Shown one piece after another: positions 10,850 through 22,000 of a stretch of DNA of 64,000 bases. The notes beneath the pieces are model-generated. The model made no database searches, was not told where the DNA came from, and was given only the letters and a program-made list of their open reading frames with translations. Position 1 is the first letter of the stretch. Each line of letters begins with the position of its first letter. Source of the stretch: Acanthamoeba castellanii str. Neff (taxonomy: Eukaryota; Discosea; Longamoebia; Acanthamoebidae); the NCBI RefSeq assembly GCF_000313135.1, contig NW_004457586.1:789696-853695 (forward strand), given 5' to 3'. The translations under genes were made by a program, and so were the position numbers.

Positions 10850-13800
10850 CTAGAAGTTGAGGACCTCGACCTTGTCCTTCTTGGTTAACGTGTCCTTCTT
10901 GCTCGACGACCTCGACTTCTTCTCCTTCTTTTCCTTCTCTTTGTTGCTCTTCTTGTCCTTCTTCTCCTTCTCTTTGCTCTTCTTCTCCTTCAGCGATCCA
11001 CTCGAAGAAGACCCAGACTTCTTCGTTGGCTTGAGCTTCTCCTTCTCCTTGGTCGCGACCAGCGAGGGCGACGACGAGTTGACTGGCGTCGGCGCCGTCG
11101 CTCGGCTGAGGCCCGGCGCCGCGACTCGGGGGCTCTTGACTGCCGGTATCGAGGAGGACGAACCCGACGACGTGCCAAGGCTGGCCTTCTTCCTCTTTTC
11201 CTCATCGAGCCAGTTGCGATAGTGCGTCGCAGCTTCATCGTCCGACGGCATGCGGGCGAAGAGGTTGTCGGCATCTGCGACCATCTTCTTCAGCAGCATC
11301 ATCACCTTGCCGAAGGTCGGCCTCTGTTGCGGATCTAGAACGAAACGTGAAAATGTGTAAGTTTGTGCGTGTGCCGTGTGTTGAAAAAGAGAGCTGGGGC
11401 GTACCAGCGTGCCAACAGTCCTGGATGAGACTGGCCAGCGCCGTGGGCACATACGCTGGGATGTGCGGGCGGTAGCGGTCCTCCACGATGAAGTAGCACA
11501 GCTTGAACTTGGGCATCAGCTCATCGTAGGGCTCCTCCCTGGTCGCGAGCTCCCACAGGATGATACCGAAAGAGTACACGTCGATGGGGAACGAATAGTC
11601 CCTCCTTCCCTCGAGGATCTCAGGCGCCACTGAGAGCGGGGAGACCAAGTACGTCAGCAAATCACGGACGGTCGTGACGGTCTAGTTTTGGGGGAGGGGG
11701 GGAACTCGTCGTACTCCACTGCGAGGTTCCTCTGCCCATGGTGAGTACGGATTTGTTGCCCTTGGCTCGCATCCACCGCGACATGCCCAAGTCGGCGATC
11801 TTGACCATCGGCGAATCCCGCTCTGCGGGTCTTCGCAGATCGCCAGCAATCTGTTGTGTTGTGCGTGCAGCGAGGAGAAAAAGGACATTAGCTGTGTGAG
11901 CTTGTTGACTTCGATAGAGGGTATTGGGTGGTGCGTGCGTGCCAGGATATTCTCCGACTTGAGATCGCGGTGGAGAACGCTTTTGTCGTGGAGGTACGCC
12001 ATGCCGTCCGCGATTTCTGCGTTTGCAATCAGCCAAGCAAGCCAGGAGTGTTAGTCGATTGAACACTCTCGCTGATCTCACACCAGGACAGGGCGGCTAT
12101 GGTATACCGTAGGCAATCCTCATCCTCATCGTCCAGGGAATGATCTTCTTGCGGTCGTGCAAGAGCTCCCACAAGCTGCCGTTCTCCACCAGTTCGGTCA
12201 CCAGGTAAGCATTCGGTGGCTCGCCGTTACCACCGAGGAAACGGATCATGTTGGGGTGATCCAGTTGGCTGAGTGGCAATGCATTGTGGTCAGCTGCTTT
12301 GTGCATACAAGGCAGAAATATGTATTCGTTGGAGCGGAGGTAGTCAGTTACCTGGTGAGCCACAGTTCGCGCTTAAAGTCGGCGAGCTCCTCGGGGACCA
12401 GATCGGGACAGTGGAACGTCTTGAGTGCCACGTTCTGGTTCTTGGCCTTCCAAAGAGCCTTGTGCACTCTGGGAAAAAGTACGGCGTCAGGTAACCTGTT
12501 GGTTGCCTCAGTACCAGAAGCGCTGCTTTTGGTGGAACGTACTTGCACAAGGTGCCGTGGCCGATCTGCTGGCCCACTTCGAGCTCGCTCAGCTCGATTT
12601 GTACTGCGCGAACAGAAGAGAGGTAAGTCCGGACACATATATGAAAAGGGGGGAGAGAATGTCATACCCTTGTTTCCAAACGTGGTCGCCTCCTCGCGGT
12701 CTTGAGCATCGAAGATTCGCGCCTTCTGCGCTCTTTCGATTCGTTTCACGATTTCTTTGAACTGTGGGCGCTTCTCAGGGTCCGGGTGCCAACAGGCGTT
12801 CATCAAATCGGCCCTTGTGAGAGAAAACGATGAGTCTGGAGTGAAAGATAGCTGGGCACGGGCCAAGACGCAGCGTTTGGTACCATTCTCGGGGGCAGTC
12901 CCTCGGAATGAACGGACGCTCGCCAGCCATCACCTTCAGTGGAATCTTCCAGGACGAGGGAGTTGTCAGAGGAGTACAAGGAATCATTCATTCTCGCAGC
13001 AGGCTCTCGCACCTTGAAGTGCGGCTTGATGTCGATGTAAGGCTGCTCTCTGGTGGTGACCTCCCAGATGATAAGTCCGAAGCTGTAGACGTCCACCGGG
13101 AAGGAGTAGTTCTCGTCCTTCTCGAAGATCTCAGGAGCCACTGGTTTGTTTGACTCGCGGTAAGCAAGCACCTTATAGGTGGAGTGATACGAACAAACGC
13201 TGGGTACGTACTGTATTGTGGCGTTCCTCTTCCTTGGGTCATCATCGCCTCCTTGTTGCTTTCCTTCAGCTTTGCCACGCCCAAATCAGCCAACTTGACG
13301 ACCACCTCTGCGTCGGGATCCACGGACATGACCTGTACGAGGTGGAGCTGCGTGTTAGCCATGCGGGAATGCAGCCGGTAAACAGGTGGAGGAGAGGCGT
13401 CACCAGCAGGTTCTCGGGCTTCAAGTCTCTGTGGATCACGTTCCTGGAGTGGAGGTACTCCATGGCCTTGGCCGCGTCAAGGAGACAACGCATGCGCAGG
13501 GAGAATGGGAAGGGCGACATCTTGGCCTGGATGAGATCGTGGACGGTGCCATACGGGGCAAGCTCCATGATCAAGTAGACATCGGGCGGCTGAGAGCAGC
13601 CGCCGAGGAAGTGGATGATGTTCGGGTGCTGCATGTCTCTGTAGTGGTGTTGTTATTGTGTTGGCAGGGGTTGTTGAGGAAGACGCGAGCATGAACGTAC
13701 CTGGTGAGCATGACCTCGCGCTGGAAGTCGTGAATGTCCTCTGGTATCAGGTCGGGCACGTGGAAGGTTTTCAGAGCCACCTGGTACGCGCGGGAGCATA

Positions 13801-14069
13801 AGCAGAGTTCCGACCTCCGCAGCAAGGAATCGTTCTAATCCTCAAGGTACGTACATCCATGTCGCGCGCAATCCAATAGGCCTTGTGTACTTGGCATAGC
13901 GCTCCCGCCCCAAGCAACTTGCCCTTCTCGATGTCATTCAAGCTGATGAGGGCAGGATCTTTTTGTTGGGGGGGGGCAAGCGTCAAAATGCGCATGTGAT
14001 TCTGGTTTGGAATTTCTACTTAGGCGTACCTTTTGCCCCCCTTCTCTCGCTCGAAGACTGATTTCCCAT
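10850..14069 (-). CDS. Tandem double protein kinase (TKL-like, two catalytic domains in one chain)
   Basis: Fifteen exons join in perfect phase to 725 codons. The N terminus MGNQSSSERR is a good myristoylation signal. Kinase 1 (about residues 20-300) has LLGAGALCQVHKA, VALKTF, HRDLKPENLL, KLADLGVAK, a TPQYMAPE activation segment and CWHPDPEKRPQF. Kinase 2 (about 305-570) has IGHGTLCKVHKA, VALKTF, HRDLKSENIL, KIADLGMSR, SQWMAPE and CWHADPQQRPTF. Both keep the catalytic Lys, HRD Asp and metal-binding Asp (DLG in place of DFG), so both look active. The tail is about 140 residues of Lys/Ser-rich, probably disordered sequence. The two domains share wording such as VALKTF-PDL-PE, so one likely arose by internal duplication. 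Intron 12 (11851-11942) uses a GC donor. Tyrosine versus Ser/Thr specificity is not resolved. Confidence 0.85.
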
Positions 14070-14765
14070 CTTTGAACGCTCTGTCCCTACATCAGGCAGG
14101 TACGTGTTTCAATCAACCAAAAGCTCCAAATCAATCCCTCGGCCCTCGTCGACAAAAAAGAGACATCTACGACACGAGAGATTACGCACCTTGCCTTACG
14201 CTCCCTCGTTTGGAAAAGAAGATGAAGAAGATGGAAGCTCGGGGCTGAGAGCTCGAGCAAAGAACGAGAGAGGGATGTGACTAGCCCCTACACGCTTCTC
14301 AATCAAATCGACCCCGGTCTCAGCTTTTCGGCCACGAAACGTTGCCACGGTTGTCCTTTTCGGTGTAATGTCGGCACATTCTCTTTCTCTCTGGAATGTG
14401 CAGCAATGAAACGCAAAATTTGCGTTTCAATTTGGTTATGCCTTTTCTCTATTCATGGCTGCAATGCGACGGTCGTCAATTACGGCCAAGGCACAGAATG
14501 AGTGCGAAATGGAGCGCGGACGTCACTGAGAGACTTACGTGTTGGCCCTAACTAACCTCAAGACTACAGGTGTTGTGATACGCCGAGATCGTTTGCTACA
14601 CACCTCCGTCATTTCTCCTGTGTTTTTAGAATTGTCGACACCTTCCCTACAAGGTGGTACTGCAACGCCTATTACAGACATAACGGTCGTTGCGCACCTC
14701 GAAAAGGCACAGCATTCGGCCCTATTATAGGGGAGACAGGTGGGCTTGCAGCGCAAAACGCGACA
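14070..14765. other. Divergent promoter region between kinase and RGS genes
   Basis: About 700 bases between two oppositely directed start codons. A TATTATAG element lies near 14722-14729, about 40 bases before the ATG chosen for the RGS gene. No other feature could be supported. Confidence 0.3.
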
Positions 14766-16806
14766 ATGGTTGCCTCCGAGGGGAGCAAGATCGCATCATT
14801 CAACTTCCGCAAGCCACTCGTACACAACGGCCACAGCAGCTGTAGGTACCTCTCTGTGTGTGTGTGTGTTTCTCTCATCAAACAAATCAATATACTCAAT
14901 CTCACGTTCTTCGCCTTCTTCATCTTCTCGTTCTGATTCAAGCCAAGGACGACCCACCTGGAAGAAGAAGACCAGTTTGCGAGCTAACCATCGTCAATCG
15001 AGAGCTTCTTGCTGGCAACACAGGGGCCAGGAGGGGACCCCAAAAACCGGAAACGAGATCCATATCCTCCGCCCCCACCCTCCTCACCATGCAATCGCGA
15101 AGTCGTAGCTCGTCGGTAGAGAGCCCGCCCGCCTCGTCCACTGGCAAGTTCGCCCCCGTTGGGGCGGGACACCATCACAACCAGCACCAGATGATGGGCC
15201 AGGGCGCCGAACGCAAGTCGACCTTCCTCCAACGATCGCGCTCCAACTCGGCGGGCGACGAGAAGCCCCACGGAAGCGACCTCATCGCGGCCTACTCGCT
15301 CGGGCTGGCCGAGGAGGCCCTCCTCAAGCACATCCCCTACCACGCCAACATCGCCAGCCTCCAGCGGCGGGGCACCCGCTCGGCCTCGGTCGGCGACTAC
15401 CACGACCAGCCGGCCGAGAGCCGCAGGTCCAGGCAGCTCCCGACCAGGCCTGGACAGGGGCCTTCTGGTGAGAGGAGCCGTAGCCGCAGCAACAGCGCCT
15501 TCTCGCGGTCGGCCGCCGGCTCCCGGGCCGAGGAGGCCGCTACCCGGCTCACGGCGGCCCATCTGATGGCCCTGAGCAAGAACGACCCCCGCGTTCCGCT
15601 CCTGTTCTTGGGCGGGCGATCAAACGATCTCGCGGGCATGGCTTCGTCAAGGCGTTCCGTACGTCACAGCCGAGCCTCCACCGAGCCCGCCTGTATGTCG
15701 ACAACCCCCCGGTCCATCGCACTTCTATGTCTCTTCTCATCCTCTGACTTGCCATCGTCCGTCTTCTTCTTTTCATTGTTGTAGTGGGCAATGCGCCGCT
15801 GTACGTGCGAACGATCTCGGCCTCGTCAGAGGACTCGCTGGACTCAGCGTCGAGCGCGCTGGGGCTGTCCCCGCGACTTCTGCAGCTGTCGCATCAGATG
15901 AGCCGGGCCTACTTCCTGGAGTTCATACTGCACGACAAGAAAGCCCGCTCGGCCTTCAAGCACTACCTCGAGAAGAGACACTGCGTGGAGAACCTCATGT
16001 TCTGGCTCGACGTCGAACGCTTCAAGAAACTTGGTACATACAACACACACACACGACACACACGCAGCATGCGCGCACACGATGCCCACATTCACACGAC
16101 ACACGCTGACCAGGGACTTGTGTTTGGCAACAACGACAACAGTGCAAAAGAACCACGATGGGTCGTTGACAAAGGAGATCAACTCCAAGGTTGCGGAGAT
16201 CAGGGAGAAGTACCTCCAGCCCACGTCAGCCCACGAGGTCAACCTCACGCACCAGGACCGGAAGGAGCTGGCCGAGGCCCTCAAGAGCCCAGGCGTCCAC
16301 TCCTTTGACCGGGCGCAGAAGGCCATCTTCATCCTCATGGTCGACGGCACCTTCGACTATTCCTCAACAGCGACTCCTACAAAAAGCTCGACAGTACGTC
16401 ACCCAGCCTTATACTACATCATTTGCGCATACTATACCATTTGCATATACATATTCATGACATTCTTATACCCCCGACGTTTGCAGGCAACGACGTTTCG
16501 AAGGTCGAAACGAAGGCCGTGGACGAGAGCGCGACGGTAGACAGCGCGAGGGACCCCAACAAGGAGGCCAAGAGGCGACGAAGCCTGTTCGCGCGACGCA
16601 ATACGGACGCGTCGCAGCCGTCTGATAGCATGACGAGCAGCGGCGAGATCGAGCTCCCCGTCGAGCGGGAGAGCGACAAGGACAAGAAGAAGCGCTTAAA
16701 GAACAGGCAGAAGGAGATGAAGAGGCGGCACACGGTCACCGACTCCAAGGAGATCGCGCATGGTCGAGACGGCGGCGGCGACAACAAGAAGTGTCTGGTC
16801 ATGTAA
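14766..16806 (+). CDS. RGS-domain protein with C-terminal CaaX box
   Basis: Five exons encode about 548 residues. The first ~310 residues are low-complexity (many SRSRS-type stretches). An RGS domain follows (about 320-450): MSRAYFLEFILHDKKA, HCVENLMFWLDVERFKKL, EIREKYLQP, SFDRAQKAIFILMVDGTF. RGS proteins speed GTP hydrolysis on G-alpha subunits (family knowledge). The tail is basic and ends DNKKCLVM, a CaaX box that should be farnesylated and would target the protein to membranes. Near 16360 the frame must gain one base (GACTATTCCTC) so that the RGS end reads FLNSDSYKKL and joins the last exon in phase. I take this as a lost T in the assembly. Exon 1 (14766-14841) is less certain than the rest. 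An alternative start is the ATG at about 15090 in exon 2. Confidence 0.8.
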
Positions 16807-17123
16807 GGTACTACACGGAGGAAGAAGATCGACACGAGATGAACTCTGCAGAGAGCCAGAGCAAGAAGAAGAACCACACAACTGTACAATCATCACACCA
16901 CATCCCACTCTCCCCTCACCCCCACTGTACTTTTTGAAACAAACCAACAACACATCTTCAACATCATCCTTTTATTGTTGTTATTATTATTATTATTTTG
17001 GTTTCATTTCATTTATTTTTGACGTTTTGATTGCGCAAGACACGGTGAAGAAGAGATCGCCTCCCAGGCAACCCAACTCCAGGGCAGCAAGCAGAGATGG
17101 ATTACCATGGCTATTACTAATTA
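16807..17123. other. Convergent 3' region
   Basis: Tail-to-tail spacer between the RGS gene and the membrane-protein gene. The middle, about 16960-17040, is AT-rich with a TTATTATTATT run. No gene seen. Confidence 0.4.
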
Positions 17124-17974
17124 TTACTTGCCCTTGAGCTTGATGCTGGTGCCCTGATAGGTCTTGAGGAGGTGCAGGAAGAGGAAGAACACGGCGACGA
17201 CCATCATGAACTCGTAGACCAGGTAGGACGAAAGCTGCACGCCCACGACGCCCAGCAGATTCGAGTTGACCGCATCGAGCAGAAAGTCGAAGCGGTCCAG
17301 CACCACCCGCGAGGCCGCCGCACCCAGGAAGGCGAAGGCCGACAGGCGCAGGCTGTCGGCCTTGTCGGGCAGCTCCCGCGCGGCGGAGAGGAGGTAGGCG
17401 CCCAGCACCGTGAAGATCGCGAGCTGAATGTAGGACGACGGCACGTAGTTGGAGATCAGCGCCAGAGGCGACGAGCCCGTGGGCAGCGCATACCTGTGTG
17501 TGTGTGTGTGTGTGTTCGCAAGCGTTTTTGGGAGTCAGCAAGTAGTAGACGAGAAAAGATGAAGCATGAAGCATGAAGCGGTACCATTGGGGAGATATGT
17601 TGGAGTTGCGGTGGACTTCAGAGTAGAGGGCGACGGCAAGGGCCAGCGCGCCGGTGGTCTCGGCGACGGCAGAGGTGTAGAAGGTGAGGAGGCTCGCCGC
17701 GGCGTAGCGCATGTCGTACCGCGAGGCGGCCATCAGGCCGGCCGTCACCGCCACCGGCAACAGACCCACGAGAGCCACATAACTTTTGTTCAATTGAGAA
17801 ATCAGCATGATTAGACCTCACATTGGCTTGAACAGAAAAAGAGATTGATAGCAATTACCGAAGGGAGATGGGCGGAGGATTCTTGAACGGCTGAATGGCA
17901 AGCAGGCCCAGGCACCCCAAGGAAATCAAGGCAAGGAGGCCCTCAACCACGAGCGGCAGGAGGTCGTCAAGCAT
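17124..17974 (-). CDS. Multi-pass membrane protein, family not recognised
   Basis: Three exons (17974-17859, 17782-17585, 17493-17124) join in phase to 227 residues. About six hydrophobic segments are visible, including LLALISLGCLGLLAI, YVALVGLLPVAVTAGLMAA, a segment around AVAETTGALALAVALY, YIQLAIFTVLGAYLL, and the pair VQLSSYLVYEFMMVV plus VFFLFLHLL. The protein ends with a basic TSIKLKGK tail. No catalytic or ligand motif was recognised. The AG acceptor at 17784-17783 was preferred because only it keeps the hydrophobic frame open. It is head-to-head with the Nudix gene, with 174 bases between the starts. It is likely an endomembrane protein, but that is only inferred from the hydropathy. 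Confidence 0.7.
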
Positions 17975-18148
17975 GGTGCGAGATAGAAGAACGAAGAAAT
18001 TTTTTCTTTTGTATTTCCTTGTCATGTTTTTTCTCTGGCACGTCGACAGCAAATAAATCATTTCGCCCGAAAGGTGAAGGGAAAAAAATAAAACTATATT
18101 TTTAATGATTTAACGGAAAACGCGAATTAATTTTTTTGCAGTGTGTAA

Positions 18149-18927
18149 ATGGAGCTTGTGCGCGGCCTGTTGGGTTACAGGGCCTGTCTGGGGGCATGCA
18201 TCTTCGACGGCTCTGGGCGTATTCTCGTGGGCAAGCGCTCCTCGGCCAAGAAGCAAGCCGTCGGCACAGTACCACGCCCCCCCTAAAATTTGTTCCTTTT
18301 ATTCTGTTTTCAACGTGTGCCGCCGCGGTGTCGTACAGTGGCAGTGTCCGCAGGGAGGGTATGACAAGAGCGCGGACAAGGGCTGCAAGGTGACCGGCGT
18401 GTGGCGCGAGGTATGGGAGGAGATCGGCCTCACGCCCGACCACGGCCTCCACCTCGTCGACCAGCTCAAGGAGGAGCTCAAGTACGAGATCGACGGCGGC
18501 GCCCACAAGGGGTACGGCACCAGCGTGGGGCACCCACTACATGCACACGACGCACACGCATAGTGTGACTCTTTGCCTACAGGCAGAGCATGACGTGGTT
18601 CCTGTTCTACTGGGCGGACGCGGACCTCAGCAAGTGTAAGCTGGACAACGAGGAGCACCCCGAGTTCACCGAGCTGGCCTGGAAGGTGGCCACCGCCGCA
18701 CTCTTCTTCCCATTGTGGCCCAAATGCCCATGTGGTCACCGCTCGCCTCACACTCCCTTGGTCGTGGTGCGTTGTGGTTGTGTCGTGTGTGCGTGGTGTG
18801 TCGTGTCGTGCGGCAGGACTGGGACTTTGCTGTGGAGCACGTGATGGAGGCCAAGAAGGGCGTCTACACCAAGTTGCGCGCGTGGGCCGAGCCGGCGATT
18901 GCCAGCCACCTCGCCTCCTTGGAATGA
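18149..18927 (+). CDS. Nudix hydrolase with an atypical Nudix box
   Basis: Four exons give 168 residues. The fold start YRACLGACIFDGSGRILVGKR, then WQCPQGG and REVWEEIGL, identify a Nudix protein of the RppH / dinucleoside-polyphosphate hydrolase type. The later FYWADADLS and EFTELAWK-DWDF blocks match the second half of that family. The Nudix consensus is GX5EX7REUXEEXGU. Here the spacing between GG and REVWEE is three residues longer than usual and the first conserved Glu is missing, while the REVWEE metal-binding helix is intact. Activity is therefore plausible but not assured. No targeting signal is evident. The substrate (NpnN, capped RNA or another nucleotide) cannot be read from the sequence. 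Confidence 0.8.
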
Positions 18928-19067
18928 GTAACACCGGCCATGGTGAGTAGTATGTTGTAGTGCTACAAGACAAGAGCGACTCCATTCGAAGTGGAAGAAG
19001 AAGACAAAGAGCCGCTACACGAATTTGTGTAGAGACTTGGTGGGGGGGGCTCTGAGAAGGCTTTCAT

Positions 19068-22000
19068 TCAGGCCTCGACCTTGCTGGCCTCCTGGTCGGC
19101 GGCTTCCTTGTTCTCCTGCTCACCGGCCGCGGCCGCGGCGGTGGCGGCCGCGAGCGCATCGCGGGCCTTGCAGTAGTCGCCGAAGGAGCCGCGCACGAAC
19201 ATGCCCTCGCGCGGCAGGTTCTCCATCACCACCAGCGGGTCCATCGCCGGGCAGCGCAGGAAGCATGGCGAGAACACCTACGCACCACAACCAGCCCAGC
19301 TAATTAGCGATAGTGCGTGTGCGGTAGTGTTGCGTGCGTGCGGGCGTGCGTGCGTGCGTGGAAGCGAACCATGGCGAGGTTGTTGAGGTCCATCTTGGTG
19401 ACGGCCGAGTGCTTGGAGAGGGTGTAGACCAGCTCGAACAGGCGCACGATCACGTTCTGGTTCTCCTCCGGCAGTGACTTGAGCAGCCGCTGCCTGTCCT
19501 CCACCGTATCGCAGTACAGCGCGTTCGTGCTGTTGTGGTTGTGTGTTGTGTGTTGTGTGTGTGTGTGTGTGGTCCGTCAGCCATCCACACAAAGCACAGA
19601 GCAGAGCTGAGGCCAGTGACGTACTAGTAGTAGTCGGGGATGAGGGCTTCGGAGAGATCTCGCAGCCACAACTTGAGCAGACACGCGGGCAGGTGCGCAT
19701 CCCTGTGGTGGTGGTCAATTTGTATCGGCGGAGAGGCGACAGTCAGGGCCTGAGCCACCAGGGGTGGTGAAAGGGCGTAGGGAGGGGGAGGGGACCTCAT
19801 GGCGGCGCAGGCGTAATCGCCCGAGTTGAACTGCTTTCGGAGCATCTCCAGCTCGGTCAGCGACGTAGGTACTCGGAAGATGCCCTCGGTCTCCGTAGCT
19901 ACGCATCAAATTGCATACATTAGAACAACACGACACGCACACGACGCATACGACGCACGACACGCACACGAAGAAGCAAGGGGTGGGGCGAGGTACCGCG
20001 AAGGTTCATCATGGCGTCGATGAGCACCTCCATGACCTTGGGCACGCGAGCGTCGGGGGTGGCCATGCGCTGGCGGCGCATGATGTTCTCCAGCGAGGAC
20101 TGGAACACGTTCGGGATCTTGTCGCTCGTGGTCTTCTCCACGTCGTCGATCTAAGGTCGACCCCCATCCAACGCGTCAGCTATCATGTGCCGTGTGTGCC
20201 GTGTGCGGAATGGTGAGCGTGCCTCGAATCTGTAGATCTCCATGCCGTCGATGAAGGCCATTCTCCTGGACAGATGGTACAGCCGGCCGGTGACGAGGAT
20301 CTCGTTGGCCAGCTCGACGGCCTGGTCGCGCGTGGTGGCCACCTTGCACTTGAGCATCCAATCGACGGCGTCGCAGCCCAGGAAGCACTTGGTGTAGTTC
20401 TTGCCCTGCCAGTTGATGTCCGCCATAGGAATGCCGCCGGGGCCTCTCATCTTGGCCACGATCGCATCAATCTATTCGGGGGGGGGGTAAAAGAACGAAA
20501 ACGAAAACGAAAAGCGAGGTGGGCCCTGTGGTCTGTGTGCGGAATGGAAGAGCGAAAGCGAAAGCGAAGCGTACGGCGTTCTCGGCCTTCTCGTCGGAGT
20601 TAAAATCGCCCTCGATGCCGAGACTGGTGACGGCCAGGCGTGAGGTGCCGAACTTGCGCGAGAGGGTCATCATCTTCTCGCGTCGCTTCTCGCGGTTCTC
20701 GAGGGGCGCCGGGACGGGCGTGGGCGCGAACGCAGGGAGTGACGAGGGCGCCACCAGCGGCGGCGGGGCGGCCAACGAGGTCTTGGCCGACCCCAGACCG
20801 GGCTTCGTCATCACGCCCGTCGACGAGTTAGAGGGCGAATGCGACTGCGTGATCGCCGACAGCGGCGCTGTATCGTGCCGTGTGTCGTGTGTCGTGCTGA
20901 CGTCAGTCACGACACGACACGACACGAGCAGCCGAAGAGGGGGGGGCGTACAGGAGATGGTCTGCGACGGCGGGCGGTTGCGAGCCACGCTGGCGGCAGC
21001 GGCGGCCACGCCACCGGCCACTCCGCCGGCGGTCGCCGTGTGGACGATGGAGGGCGGGGCACCACGCGGAGGCACCGCGGGCTGGGGCCGCCGCGGAACC
21101 GCGGCACCGCCAGCTGCAGCAGCCGGGTTGGGCAAGATTTGGCTGCCCGGCGGAGACGCGCCTGCACACATTCGCATGCGCTTGTCAGGTGCACGTCGCG
21201 TTGTGTGCATGCAGTGCGCGCGTGTCGTGCGTGTCGTAGAGAAATGTGGGGTCGGAGGAGAACACGAACTGGCGGCAGAACCGCCGAGCTTGGTTGGAGT
21301 GCCGATGGCGGTGCCGAGGCGAGGGCGCGCTGCGGGCTCGCCGGTGACCGGGGGCAGGCCGTCCATCGACCCCGACTTGGCTCGGCCGCCGTCCTTGTTG
21401 GCTGTCGACACACCCAACAATTGTTAAGGAGGCAGTTACGAGTTTGTCGCACACGCCGCACGTATGTGGCTAGATGAGTGGGAGGTTTACCAGAGGCGGC
21501 GGCAAAGCCGGCGGCGAGCGAGGAAGCCTGCGTGCCGGCGACGCGAGTGTCGTCGGCCTTGTAGCGGATCTGCACGGGAGCGCCGAAGCAGGGCAGCTTC
21601 ACCACGTCGCTGGCGAAGAGTCCCTCGGAGTACTTGGTCATGTCCTCCTCCAACGCACCAGCCAGGCTGAACGCACATTACATAAAAACTGTCAGTAGAC
21701 GTGTCCGTGTGCGGTGGTGTGTGTGCGGTCGTGCGTGTGCGATGACGTGCATACCCGAGGGCTTTGTAGACAAAGGCGGGGGAGTAGAAGTCGAGCATGA
21801 CGTCGTAGCTGACGGTGATCTTGAACCGCGAGGTCAGGAATTCGGTCATCTTACTCACGGAGATGGGCGGGATGTTGTCTTCAATCGCCTGGTCGCCTGG
21901 TGTCCCGTAAAAATAATGTTAAATTAATATATTATTTATTATTAAATAATTAACGAAGAAATGGGAATAACGAACCTCGGTGCATCTTCCAGATCCACTC

